Shown here piece by piece: positions 33,031-44,827 of a stretch of DNA of 64,000 bases. The notes beneath the pieces were generated by a model. It saw only the letters and a list, made by a program, of their open reading frames with translations, was not told the DNA's origin and searched no databases. Origin of the DNA: Metellina segmentata (Eukaryota; Arthropoda; Arachnida; Araneae; Tetragnathidae); the NCBI GenBank assembly GCA_947359465.1, contig OX375872.1, forward strand, positions 18,336,018-18,400,017, in the 5' to 3' direction. The stretch's first letter is position 1; every line of letters begins with the position of its first letter. Position numbers and translations under genes: made by a program.

Positions 33031-33760
33031 GAAGGTCAAAATTTGCTAAAGTCATGCAGGGAACACAGTACGTTATCAGGTAAAACGATGCGTGTGAACC
33101 CTGAAATAAGGTAAACTTTGGCCAATGAAATTGAAATCACACTGTATATTACAGTCGGCTGACACAGTTAGTTTAAAAACGCCTCCATTTCTTTCATGGT
33201 TTGGTAAAATATATTTTATACACTTTTCCTAAAATCATCCCTAACCTGGTGTGCAACCTATGGTTGACGTTTTACACTTTTCTCGAAGTTTATCCTTCGA
33301 TGATACTATACGCTAAATTAGGCAAAAATTGATTTCTGTGACTTCAGACATTTGTAGGGAACGTCATTAGCTGAAGATCTTAGCATTGATCAGGAAAACG
33401 AACGCGATTTTCTTACAGTAGAAAAATACGAGTCTGAATTTGTGCTTACAAACAGGTCATTAGAAATGTATTCATGGCGGAACCTGTTTTCAAAAACGAC
33501 AACTTCCTTTTTCGATAAATTTGTAAACAAGTTTCATGACGAAACGAATGCAATTCACGAATGTGGGATTATTTTTTTTATTTTTTAGAGAATACATTCA
33601 TCTTTGGCCTGGAGTTCAGACACGGCTATCCTAAATAGTTTACTCGCCTCGCAGACTAGCGACGGCGTTGGAAATATTTTTAAAGGCCCACAGGGCCAGA
33701 TGTGGATAACAGATATTTAAAGAGCAATTTTGTTTTTCACAAGGAATCATTATACTAGCA
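33031..33760. other. Unassigned sequence
   Basis: No feature recognised. Confidence 0.35.
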
Positions 33761-33762
33761 AA

Positions 33763-33812
33763 CCTCTGGTTGCGAATCAGTTACTTTTCCAACCAGGCTA
33801 TAACGGCCCCCA
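33763..33812 (-). repeat. SINE family A head fragment
   Basis: CAAACCTCTGGTTGCGAATCAGTTACTTTTCCAACCAGGCTATAACGGCC corresponds to the family A head only, an isolated remnant. Confidence 0.65.
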
Positions 33813-34317
33813 ACTACTCATGGAGGCTTAACTGTTTGAGAATAAAAAAATAAGACGGATTAAGTTTTACGCCAAGCTGCCTTTATTTCACTAAAAGGAA
33901 CGCTTTGGATTCGAATACATTTATATTGTTTTAACAAGGCACCCGTTCCCAGCCCACCCCAAAAGATCTAGGCGCAGGTGTCAGATTCGAAATGATATAC
34001 ATTTTTTTTGAGCAAACGGACGATTTAAAAATAGCACCTCACAAAGAAGGAACTGCTGATAAGTAAATCAATAACAGCCTTGTGGTGCGGAAGGCGAAGA
34101 TTTATGATTGAAAACCTGATAGAGAAGCTCTTCCCCCTCCCGAGTTTTCTTTTCCGGAAAACCGGATGAAAAAGAGCAAAAAGGGAAACTCGACTTGCGA
34201 AACGTGCGCAAGTTTGTTAGGAACTTTTGAAAGTGAATTATAAGAAAACAGACGTGTTATTTGACTTCCAATGAAAGACGTGCGTTGCATTCTCATTCGT
34301 CAGCTGAAAGCATTGCG
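33813..34317. other. Unassigned sequence
   Basis: A 64-codon minus ORF at 34102-34296 has no recognisable domain. Confidence 0.35.
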
Positions 34318-35217
34318 CGAAAAAATAAAACACTTTGCAAACTCGCTACTTTTACTCTTTAATGCTTATCTAACAATGGCCCGAATTTACGTTGTGGGGA
34401 GTTAGGTGTTGCACGTTTGTTTCTTTGATAATATCTGTGTCTTCTCTTGCCAGATATTGTATGCCCTGCCTGGAGCAGCGTGGTCTAATATGTCCCTTGC
34501 GACGTAAATCCCCAAACCACTCAACCAGCCAACCTTTATAATATTTGATCAAGGGCCATTGGATTTCTCATTTGTCTGTCATCGTATGATAATATAAGCG
34601 AGGGAGATTTTCTTCTGATTAATGAAATTCATAACACAAAACTTGTTTACTTAGAAACAATTTTTTAGCAGTATTAGCATAGCGCGAAAACTTACAAACT
34701 AGCTTTTGCTCTTTTGTGCTTATCTATGGTAATTTTCGGTGTGTGAGAGGGGGAAGTTAGGTGTTTATATATAACGTTTGCTTCCTTTGATTATGTCTGT
34801 TCAAGGGTCATTGGAATTCCCATTCTTCTGAAATTGTGAAATATAGTGTGTACATAAGGTCTTTCTATGATTAAGGAAATTCATAAAAATATATATATAG
34901 TTAGAAACAATATTTTTGGAAAAGTATATACACCGCTCAATAAAAATAAAAAACTTGCCTATCTAGTTTTTTTTCTCTCTTTAATGCTTATCAAACAACG
35001 GCCGGTCTTTCCGTTGTAACGAGTTGGTAATGAAAAATTGCTTCCTTGATAATATCTGTATCTTGCTTGAAATTGAGTGTCTTGTCAGGCACAGTATGGC
35101 CAAATAGGGTCCTTACGCCATAAAACCCCCAAACAAACCAATAAATCTTGATGATATCTGATCAAGGGCCATTGTATTTCCCATTATTCTGAAAATGTAT
35201 AATACATTGTGTACATT
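34318..35217. repeat. Tandem array ~240-370 bp units, left half
   Basis: Units begin near 34318, 34685 and 34935 with AAAATAAAACACTTTGCAAACTCGCTACTTTTACTCTTTAATGCTTATC. They continue with a GTTGTGGGGAGTTAGGTGTT stretch, GATCAAGGGCCATTGGATTTC and a GTGTACATAAGGTCTTTC stretch. The array stops at TTGTGTACATT (about 35207-35217) and resumes at 37464. Confidence 0.82.
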
Positions 35218-35685
35218 CTCGGGGAAAAAACTAACCATCCCCTTTATTTCAATCACTATTTATACCATAGCAAATTTAAAGATATCACTCAATAGAGAAT
35301 AACGTCTTTGACAAATTCAAATGCAAAAACATTGTATTGAGGGCCATCTTCATATCAAATTTTGTCCCAACAACAAAATTTCCAATAGAAACACCATGTT
35401 TTGATGCCTTAATCAGATTATGCACTGTTAAATTAGTCTAAACATGAAATTTGATGACTTCATAATCTTTATATCCGCGGATATTCAATGTTAAAGCTAT
35501 TGCCAATTTTAGGGATCATATCTACATTGAAGAACACTATTCGTAGATCGTACGGAATAGCATTTTATAGCTACTCGAATTACAATTTTAACCATTAAGT
35601 CAACGTATTTGTCAGCGCGTACAAACAATCCGAGAGTTATAATATTTACTATGCAAGTGAAAACGATTCGAGAATTATGTTATTA

Positions 35686-36062
35686 CTAGGTGGCTCGCTT
35701 ACGTTCGCCAACCCCTGGGGATTACTACGCATTTAGATCCCGAATTTCAAAAAAATATTATCAGGAACCAAATTGATATTTCTAAAAAAAACTCGGCGTC
35801 GTGCATGACTGAAGACTTGTACGTCTTATGCTTACTCGCGTTAGAAATTTCGCTTTTTTCCGACTTAATGCACCCTAAACTAATGTCCGCATCGGGAAAA
35901 AAACTTTTCATCTTGCTCCCTGTAAAAGTTTAAACAAACCATGTTAATTTCGTAATTTTCCTATCCGTACTTTCTCGGGAAACCGTCTAGCAATCGAGCT
36001 AATAAAGCGAATTTTCAATCCTGCCGCGGCAGCGGTGACTTTATTTAATTTTGATAATTATA
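35686..36062 (-). mobile_element. Non-autonomous Helitron relic
   Basis: On the minus strand it ends ...GGGGTTGGCGAACGTAAGCGAGCCACCTAG|T, the 3' end type also seen at 45411. The interior aligns with the Helitron at 44828-45411: CACCGCTGCCGCGGCAGGATTGAAAATTC at the 5' side, then TTTCCCGATGCGGACATTAGTTTAGGGTG-like sequence in the middle, and GAAGCGAAATTTCT. The 5' end is degenerate. Confidence 0.75.
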
Positions 36063-36408
36063 ATGCAAGTGCAAACAAACGATCTGAGAATCCGTTGTCT
36101 GTCAGACTTTTTTAAGTATTTGATTGGCCCCTAAAATCACCAAAACGAGGAAAAATTAATGTAACGCAAAAACTAACCATTGGATTGAACTGAAATTTTG
36201 CTTGATCACAGTATAAGTACTTCGAAATCAGTTCGCCTATCAAAATATAGGTATATTCCATTTTATAATTTTTTCAAACATTACTTTAATAATTATTACT
36301 GCGTACTAAAAACAATTGTTAAGATAAAATATAAGTGGATTTTGTTTGAGTTGTTTATCAGTAACATGGTACAAAATATCAGCAATATAGAAACATTATT
36401 TAGGAAGA

Positions 36409-37107
36409 TACAGAACTCCAATTATTTGGATCAATTGGGACCAGACCCCATTCGGATAATCGATTATACGGATAATTGGATAATTCATGAAAAAAGGTTA
36501 TTTCTTAGTGAAAAGAAGTGAACGAATTTTGCTTTTGTATGTAATGCAATTTAATGACTATGAAAACAATTTTGTTTACATATTGTACTTACATACTGAA
36601 GTTAAAATGTATCATTACTTGAACATATTGGTCAAAGTCAGTTTCGCTGTCTTTACTCGTTTCGGTGCAGCCAAGTCTTATACACGCTTGACGGTGAGTA
36701 GCTGTAGATGGTCGCACTCAGGCTGCCACTCCATACATTTTAGTGCTGTGTCAAAGCACTCAAACGCCTTGCTAGCTGACGGTCCCGCGTCTGGTTGAGT
36801 ATCTTCAGGGTTGTCGTCATCTTCAGGGTCATCAATGAATTCTCTCACATTTTGAATCAGTTCATCCTCACTGAGAATTTGGAGAAAGAATCCAGGGACT
36901 GTAGAATCAAACAGGCACTCTCCTACGTACTCTGCTCAGCACTTGTAACATCAAGGAATTTTCATTACGTCCTCAACTGACACTTCGTCCACACCATTCA
37001 CCGATAAGAAACTTTTAAAATGCGGACTTTGATGTTTTCTTTATTTCTCAAAGCATATCGTATAATTGGCGATCCGGATAACTGGAGTCCGGATAATTGG
37101 AGTTCTA
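36409..37107 (-). mobile_element. Tigger/pogo-like element, deleted
   Basis: Starts TA-CAGAACTCCAATTATTTGG and ends GGATAATTGGAGTTCTA-CTC, so the ends are inverted copies (AGAACTCCAATTAT). GGATAATCG/GGATAACTGG motifs are repeated at both sides. TA flanks and this terminus type are typical of pogo/Tigger members of the Tc1/mariner superfamily. The interior keeps only a C-terminal transposase remnant (separate entry). Confidence 0.82.
36622..36960 (-). pseudogene. Tigger-type transposase C-terminal remnant
   Basis: The minus-strand frame contains SEDELIQNVREF, an acidic PEDDDNPED linker, then SKAFECFDTALKCMEWQPEC, LQLLTVKR and a DLAAPKR segment, ending near TNMFK-stop at ~36622. The order acidic linker, ALKWMEQQPEC-like helix, then LLTVKRMRDLAA-like helix is that of Tigger/jerky-like transposases downstream of the DDE domain. 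One in-frame TAA interrupts the final helix, and upstream (~36920) the frame shifts with a stop. The catalytic core is gone. Confidence 0.8.
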
Positions 37108-37463
37108 CTCTATTCATAAAAGTCTAATAAACTGATTTAACACTAGGAGCTTCAATCTTTCTGTACTCATAACATCAAAACGGTAAAACCTAACATAACA
37201 TGTGGTAGGCTGAAGTTAAATTTATATGTATAGCTTTTTTATATATTTTATATATTAACATATAGATTCGAAATTATGTGCAGGGGTATCCATTGGAAAT
37301 TATGAAGGTAGTGCTCAATTAGTATGAAGACGCCTCCTTAGGAAATTTTATGCATTTAAATTTATAGAAGACGTTAGTTCCTGTTAAACGCCATCTTTGA
37401 ATTTCCTCTACTGTTAAAATTGCTCGAATGAAGAGGGGTGGTTGGTTTTTTACTAAGCGGCTG

Positions 37464-38090
37464 TACATAAGGTCTTTCTCTGATTAAGGAAATTCATTAC
37501 AGAAAGTAATCTAGTTAGGAATAATATTTTGGTGAAGTCTAAACATCGCGTGAAAAATAAAACACTACGCAAACTCGCTTCTTTTGCCCTTTAATGTTTA
37601 TCTAACAACGTCCCTTTTTCCGTTGTGGGGAGTGTTGAATGTTTGCTTACTTTCTAATGTCTGAACAAGGGCCTTTACATTTTCCATTCGTCTTAAAACT
37701 ATGATAGTATAGGGTGTACATTAGGGATTTTTCAATGATTAAGGAAATTTATAACGCGAAAACATTTTTTAACAAAGTTTAAGCATCCCACGAAAAAATA
37801 AAAAAGTCTACAAACTAGTTTATTTTGCTCTTTAATGCTTTTCTAACAAGGCCCGCTTTTCCGTTATGGGGAGTTAGGAGTTGAATGTTTGCTGCATTGC
37901 TAATGTGTGATCAAGAGCCATTAAATTTCTCATTATTTTGAAATTGTATGATACGATAGGGTGTACATAAGGTCTTTCTCTGATTAAGAAAATTCATAAA
38001 ATAAAAACTACTATAGTTCAAAATAATTTTTTTGATCAAAATCAAAGCACCACGCGATAAGTAAAGCACTTCGGAAACTAGGTGGATATA
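37464..38090. repeat. Tandem array ~240-370 bp units, right half
   Basis: Units restart at 37464 and again near 37551, 37792 and 38055. Landmarks are AAAATAAAACACTACGCAAACTCGCTTC, TTTCCGTTGTGGGGAG, AGGGTGTACATAAGGTCTTTCTC and GATTAAGGAAATTCATAA. Confidence 0.82.
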
Positions 38091-38108
38091 GCATTACTGG
38101 TGAAAATG

Positions 38109-38286
38109 TTTAACCTGGGCCACGAATCGCCCGGTAAAAAAGATTAGCTTGACCTCGTCATCATAAGAAAACGGTAATATCTCTGGAATACAATCGGCGT
38201 TCATGATGATGAGATATTAGGTCATTAAAAAAATTTGGTCAGATCTTGATGGACAAGATATCTAGTCGAAACCACATGAAAGGTTG
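38109..38286. mobile_element. Palindrome family 1 MITE
   Basis: TTAACCTGGGCC at the left (TTAA ~38109) and AAACCACATGAAAGGTTG at the right. Internal units are GACCTCGTCATCAT, GATGAGATATTAGGTCATTA and CAGATCTTGATGGACAAGATATC. The ends are decayed. Confidence 0.65.
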
Positions 38287-38289
38287 TGG

Positions 38290-39353
38290 AAATCTTGACA
38301 TATATGCAAGTGAAGCAAAAATATTTGGACAGCAGGCTTGTTTACACCGAATATCCCTCTCCGTAAGGCTAAAAAAGCCAACTTTTCGATTCAGTTGATT
38401 TTGAGCTATTGGTGATTAGACAAAGCTTTTTTTTACCAAAATGGAGCAACCTGGTCAAGGAATCACGTAGACTAGTGGGAGAAGAAAAATGGACCCAGTT
38501 TCCATTCTTCCTTCTTCATTCCCTCTTGGGACCGGCGCACAGATCGGAGTCTTTCTGTATATAGCAGAGTTTCGGAGAACTGTATTGTTTGAATCTCTTT
38601 CATTATTTTTGCCAGAGGAGGATCGTAATTTCTAGAGTGCTTCCGTGAGAATAAAACTGTTGTTTTCCTGTTTCGCTTTGGAAGGGGCTCGTGTTACTTA
38701 CTCTGCTTTTATGTCAGGTCTCCGGGAAGATTTCCGGAGCGACGTCACTGTGCGTTAGGTGGTATGCGAAAAAAACAACGTGTTGCGTCTGAGGGAGATG
38801 AAAATGGATCTTTGTGCGTTTTGTAAATTATATGTTTGGTTTTAATGGATTTAGAGTGTTGTAAGAGACGATGTGTTGATTTGCGCAATGTCTGTGGACC
38901 TTATCTGGGAATATGCTGAAGATACCGGTTTGGATTTTTCTTCTATTTTATTAATACAACCCCTCGTTATATAGGATCATAATACATCGTAGATTTGGCT
39001 ATATCTCATTTTGACTTTTACCACTATGTATTGAGTGAATGCTGCAATATTCCTTTTTTTATTTGTGTGTATATTTTATTTATATGGGCGAAAAATTTTT
39101 TTTTGCAGTTATCAAAACGCATACCCTCTAATTCTTTTTAATATACTAAGCCTTACTTAAATATAAAATTTTAACTTCCTGCGTTAATATTAACCCGTGC
39201 CGACAGGGCCACAAAGTTTATGGAAATAGCCGTTTTTGAACAGATCTTAATATGTAGCTACGCCATCGCAAATATGCATATCTTAGGTAAATATTGACTA
39301 AAAGACAAATTTAAGTAATGCTTTTAATTATTAAAAAATAAAGCTACATATAA
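38290..39353. other. Unassigned sequence
   Basis: About 1 kb with somewhat more balanced composition (38450-38780), but no ORF, splice pattern or repeat that I can name. Confidence 0.4.
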
Positions 39354-40858
39354 TTATTCAGGATACTTTAATTTTGAGTTCTCTTTTTTACAGTCTGGAT
39401 ACATCTTAATATGTTCTTGCACACAGCGTAATAAGAACAGTTTCTGTTCTTCTTCTGTGGTAATCAAACCGTAGAAGGCTTGCATTAGCTTAACAGCACT
39501 ATGAGCTGTGTCATTTACTGGTTTTAAGCTAAAATTCTTATTTTTAGCTTCCACAAAGGCTACATTTTCTTCCCACGAAGATACGTCTTCTTGGAGGAAT
39601 CTGCTGTAAACTTTTAATCGCGAACACACATTTTTGCTCTTGATGGTAAAGAAATCACTCAATGATTTCCCTAAAACAATAAGTAAAATAAGTATCACAA
39701 GACAATTAACAGATTTTAAAATAACAGATCAAACAAAACTCTCACCGTACAAAGATAAAGACATCTCGTCCTTTGATGGATAATATATCTTCCCAAAATC
39801 ATTAACTTTCTTTTAGTAAATTCGCCAATTCACAATATTCGCCTTGGTTTGTTTATCAACAATAGCATCAAAGAGTGATAATACGGCTATTTCCTCTGGT
39901 AAATACCACTAGTGTTGACTGAACTTGCTCAGGGCCGCTTTAGAAATCAATTTGTCAACTATTTCATACTCTTTCAACGTCTTTAAGAAACCCAAATCTT
40001 GATTCGGCGCCTTTACCGCCAAATTGCATCCAAGCCAGTGCATCACATAAACAGCCACAGTCAATAAACAAACATCTTGCAACGCTCGTTTGTCCTCAAC
40101 GTTCATTTTGAACTGAGACTGCAGCAAACATATTTTCAAAAAGTAAATAGCTTTTGCCATCCATCGTGCTGAATGCATTGCTCCAGGAGGTCTGATTTTA
40201 ATTTTACTCTCGTTATCTCCTCCCAATAGTTCGATCAGTTCCCGATAATCGTCATGTATAATGGATTTTTGCAATTCATGGTTAAAAAACGTCACCAATC
40301 CGTTAATGGTCGCGTCAAAAAGATGTTGTTTGGCAAAATCTGTGCATGTTTCGATGGCATTAGGATTAGTGTTTTTCCAGTTGTCTCTGAACTTTTTGAA
40401 CAGTGGAATATCGGTAATGCTAGCGACTTGGTGGATCTTTGATTCAAATACACTTTTCAGAACCAGTTCATAAACATGATGACGGCAAGCAAAGAGTAAC
40501 AATTATCTTTCTAGATTTTGTTCTAAAAGCTCACAAGCTCCATTCAAGCAGCCTGTAATAGATGCTGTCGTATCACATCACATTATTTGTACTTTATCAT
40601 TGAGGTTCCATTCTTTAAGTGCGTTTGAAACTGCTTTAACTTCATCTTTGCCGGAAGAGCTGTCAAGTTGTGGTACTGCAAGAAGCTGCTCCTTCTCTCC
40701 AAATGAAATAAGTATTGGCAGGCGTTCTTCTTTAGAACTTCTCACATCCAGGCCTGGTAATAATTTTCTATCATAATGAACGGTAACTACTTTGGGCATG
40801 TTAGTCTGAAAATTGGATTTTATGAATTCAGCTCTATCCTTTCTCAATGGCTCACCTC
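39354..40858 (-). pseudogene. Transposase-like gene, intron-containing, four stops
   Basis: One reading frame runs on the minus strand from ~40858 to the stop at 39354. It is interrupted by nonsense codons at 40578 (TGA), 40503 (TAA), 39909 (TAG) and ~39812 (TAA), and by a 75-bp phase-1 intron (39671-39745; donor TACG|GTGAGA, acceptor TTGTTTTAG|GG). Joining the exons restores frame (SLYG/KSLSDFF). Visible motifs in order are a VTVHYDRKLLPG strand, an EERLPILISFGEKEQLLAVP strand, CDTTASITG with NGACELLE, LFACRHHVYELVLKSVFE, PPGAMHSARWMAKAIYFLK, and near the C-terminus KPVNDTAHSAVKLMQAF with EEQKLFLLRCVQEH. An RNase H-like fold (strand-D-TTAS-TG, then CRHH) suggests a DDE/D transposase family known from many invertebrates. 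I cannot name the superfamily. The 5' part is lost upstream of 40858, possibly behind an acceptor there, and a SINE lies at 41022. Confidence 0.75.
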
Positions 40859-41021
40859 ACCAACCAAGAAAATGCTTTTTTTTACTGCTTCTCAGTTCCA
40901 CTGCCATCTTCGAAATACAAAACAATGCGCGTTAATTACCCGACAAGCCGAGATTAAAGCCCGGTTTTTCAAGTGTCAAGGTAGAAGCGCCGAGCGAAGA
41001 GATTCAAGTCCAACGTCTCGA
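40859..41021. other. Unassigned sequence between pseudogene and SINE
   Basis: The minus strand just upstream of the pseudogene has a pyrimidine-rich tract (TTTTCTTGGTTGGTGAG) that could be a splice acceptor for it. Otherwise nothing is seen. Confidence 0.35.
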
Positions 41022-41345
41022 ATTCCTCAACCGGTATAACAAGTTAAGGTGTTAGCCTCTAAATCAGAAGGTTCCTAGTTCGAATCCGGGTTCGGGCATG
41101 CATGTCTGAAGCGTATGGTGTAGAGGCGGCTGCTGCACCTTAAATCTGTCGTGGCCGAAAGTCCTCACGTTGGGTTGGTGTGGAAGTTTAGAGAAGGGGG
41201 GGGGGACTGCTCAGGTGTTGCTTCGTCATCTGACCATGATTCAAAATTAGGAGAAGTTGTCCTCGGATCTTTCCCTTAAGGGAATCATCCTGGAAAGTCG
41301 TCAATAGCCTATTGTTTTGCTCTTGGACGACGTTAATTACAAATT
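41022..41345 (+). repeat. Chimeric SINE: family B head on family A body
   Basis: The head (AAGTTAAGGTGTTAGCCTCTAAAT, GAAGGTTCCTAGTTCGAATCC, GGTTCGGGCATGCATGT) follows the family B copy at 8862. From ~41128 on, the sequence is family A (TGCACCTTAAATCTGTCGTGG, GTCCTCACGTTGG, TCTGACCATGATTCAAAATTA, TAATTACAAATTACC tail). An eight-G run lies at ~41198. It shows a head exchange between two SINE lineages. Confidence 0.82.
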
Positions 41346-42170
<825 letters not shown>

Positions 42171-42274
42171 TATGACCCCCTTGACAACTCTTATCAAATC
42201 TCCTGTAAAACATCCCTTTTATGTTCAATTAAATGGTTTCAAATGTGACTTTCTGTCTCCCAGAAGGCATAACA

Positions 42275-43087
42275 TCTCTAATATTATAAAAGGAAGTGTT
42301 AGTGTGTTTGTTTTCTTGCACTCAAAATCCTGTCGAATCTATGGCACTCACAGTAATGAGATTTGGCACACAGGTAGCTCGAATTGTTTGCAATTTTAGG
42401 GTTGAGGCGAATTTCAAAATTCAATCTAGAACATTTTAAAATGAATTTAATAGTTCTTTACACCATTCTTCCTTCTTCCGCTAAATGAAGAAACATCAAA
42501 ATTTAGACTTTTCGCCCTTACGTCACTTACTTTGATGTCAGCCTTTGGAACCATGCCAAGTTTTTCATCTCCCGTCAAGAATAGCAGAGAACACATTCGA
42601 ATGACCTTCGTTTGTTTCGAGATTCATTCATTTTGATTTCTTGCGAAACGGATTCCAGTGAAGCAAAAGATATTACTAAAGTAATCACTGGCGTTCTTCA
42701 GTGCTTTTTTTCTATCTCAGCGATCGTTAAAGGTAGAATAAAATTTTTAGCTGATTTGAAATCTGTGGAAAATTTTACACCAAATAGATACTTTATATGT
42801 TTGATTTTCTTTTAATCTTTTATATTTTCGCAAGAGATGGTGACGTCACGTGAACTTTCGCTTTATAAAAATAAACAGATTGCATTTTCTGCCCTACTCC
42901 CTTTCAGCGAAGAAGAGCAAAAAACTAAAAAAACATTTTGACGGGGATTGTTAAGTTCCTTTTTCGTACAATTGGAATCGTTAAAGAGAGATTGAAAATT
43001 TCAACGGATTTGAAATCTGCGAAAAATTTTACACCAGATTAATACCTTACATCACGGGCAACGCTGGGCTAGCCACGCAGTGGCTAG
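42275..43087 (+). mobile_element. Non-autonomous Helitron, both ends visible
   Basis: 5' end A|TCTCTAATATTATAAAAGG is the classic Helitron start (TC followed by TAATATTATAAA). The 3' end has hairpin AGCCAC-GCA-GTGGCT and CTAG|T. It is inserted between A (42274) and T (43088), with no target duplication, as expected. Length is 813 bp. Internal blocks (GATTTGGCACACAGGTAG, TCAATCTAGAACATTTTAAAATGAATTTAAT, TCGTTAAAG..AGATTGAAAATTTCAACGGATTTGAAATCTG) recur at 45889, 49440 and 49767. No Rep/helicase is present. Confidence 0.88.
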
Positions 43088-43090
43088 TAA

Positions 43091-43519
43091 TTATATATGA
43101 TATATGTCCCGATTGATATGATATATGCGATTTTTTTTACTCCCATTTTTTATATATATTTTTATTTATCTACAATATAGTTTGAGATTCTGAAAATTTA
43201 TTTATTAGTGATCCATAATAAGTTATTTTGTAATTTTAGAAGACTTTATACTGCGCATTTCAAAAAATGCAAAAATTCGTAATAAAGGGTAATAATAAAA
43301 ATTTTTAAATTTTGTGGGTTAGACCACTTTTGCTCTTATAGGCTCATATATCATTATTATATGACTATATCTATTATACTCTCCCCCTCTATATATATCA
43401 CGCATATAACTGTATCTCTTATTCCCTCCTTCTCTATATATGATGCGTACAGGTATATCGCTAATAATCCATTCGCTCTACATATCATGTATGTAGCCAT
43501 ATCTCTTGTTCCGTAAACT
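43091..43519. other. Unassigned AT-rich sequence
   Basis: ATATATGATATATG-rich, grading into the next tandem array. Confidence 0.35.
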
Positions 43520-43920
43520 CAATACATATATGATGCACATGGCTACATCGCTCTCCTTTTTTGTCCCACTCGATATATTATGCATTCCGCCTATTTATCT
43601 CTAAATTACTTTCTTAGTTCTTTCTCCTATATATACCATGCAAATAGCTATATCATTCTCTTTCTTGTCAAACTCGATATATTATGTATTTTGGCTCTTT
43701 ATCTCTAGTTTACTTTCTTATTCCTTTCTCCTATATATGCTATGCCAATAGTTAAATCACTCTCTTCCTTGTGCCACTCGATATATAATGTATTCCGGCT
43801 ATTTATCTCTAGTTTACTTTTTTATTAGTTTCTCCTATGTATACCATGCAAATAGCTATATCACTCTTCCTGGTCCCACTCGATATATTATGTATATATT
43901 CCGGCTGTTTCTCTCTCTCT
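43520..43920. repeat. Tandem repeat, ~104-bp units
   Basis: CCACTCGATATATTATGTATTCCGG occurs at about 43568, 43672, 43778 and 43878 (spacings ~104, 106, 100). CTATTTATCTCTAGTTTACTTTCTTATT and CTCCTATATATACCATGCAAATAGCTATATCACTCT lie between. Confidence 0.87.
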
Positions 43921-44326
43921 CTCGCATTGCTAAAATACACAAATAAAGTAAATAATACGTAAATTGTATATCTAACACACAAATAGAATAAATATCAGAT
44001 TAAGGATACTTATCATGCATAATCTGAATACATTATGGATTATAAGATTATGGTCCTCAAAATGTAATCCGTAAAATATTAGCATTGCGTCAGTTATCTT
44101 ATGATTACGTAATACTAAAATACGTATATAAAGTTTAAAAAAATGCGAAATAGTATATGATACTAAAATATTTTAGATTCGTATTAAGTGTAATACTGAG
44201 AAATTATGGACAGAAGCCTATTTATAAATTATGGATATGTAAGATGGAATCCTGAAATATTAGTATTACGAATAAGATGTTGAATACATAGGTATACACA
44301 ATACAAGGAAATTAGGACAATGATAA

Positions 44327-44617
44327 TTAATTAACTTCGCACAGAAGCAACACAATGTGCTATTGTCGAGATCGATTCCCAAGGGAAAGAATCGAGTACA
44401 ACACCTCGTAGATTTTAATCACGGTTAGATAACGAGATAAACACCTGATCTGGCACCCAACTCTCCAAACTTCCACACCACGCCAAAGTGAGGACATTTA
44501 AGGCCACAACAGATTAAACGTTCGCCAACCCCCATTGTACACGACGGTATTTGGTTAGATTTAAACTCGCACCAATCCGATTGAGCTAATCCGTTACTCA
44601 GCTACCGCGGACTCAAA
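44327..44617 (-). repeat. SINE family A, near full length
   Basis: Complete block order in reverse: tail TAATTAACTTCGC, body, central CACAACAGATTAAACGTTCGCC, and head CCGTTACTCAGCTACCGCGGACTC. The head end is closer to the family C head (GAGCCGCGGTAGC) than to other family A heads, which hints at a further head variant. Confidence 0.85.
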
Positions 44618-44827
44618 GAAATTATGGATTATTCTATTATGGGAACGTAAGATATCCATAAAATACTAGTGTTATGAATAAAGTTACGGATGAGCAGATA
44701 AAACTATTACTAAATTATGTAAAGAAAGTAAACAACACTTAAATAAAATGTGTCCCACTAAATTATCCTAAATCAAACCTCACAGAAAGAATCTAATACG
44801 CAATAAATAAAAGGAACTATGGATATG

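Larger units (their letters stand above)
35218..37463. mobile_element. 2.2-kb insertion splitting the tandem array
   Basis: The left array breaks after GTGTACATT, and the right array restarts with TGTACATAAGGTCTTTCTCTGATTAAGG, the expected continuation of the same unit. Everything between is foreign to the array. It includes a reverse Helitron (35686-36062) and a Tigger-like relic (36409-37107). The outer ~470 bp (35218-35684) and 37108-37463 match nothing I recognise. Confidence 0.75.
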
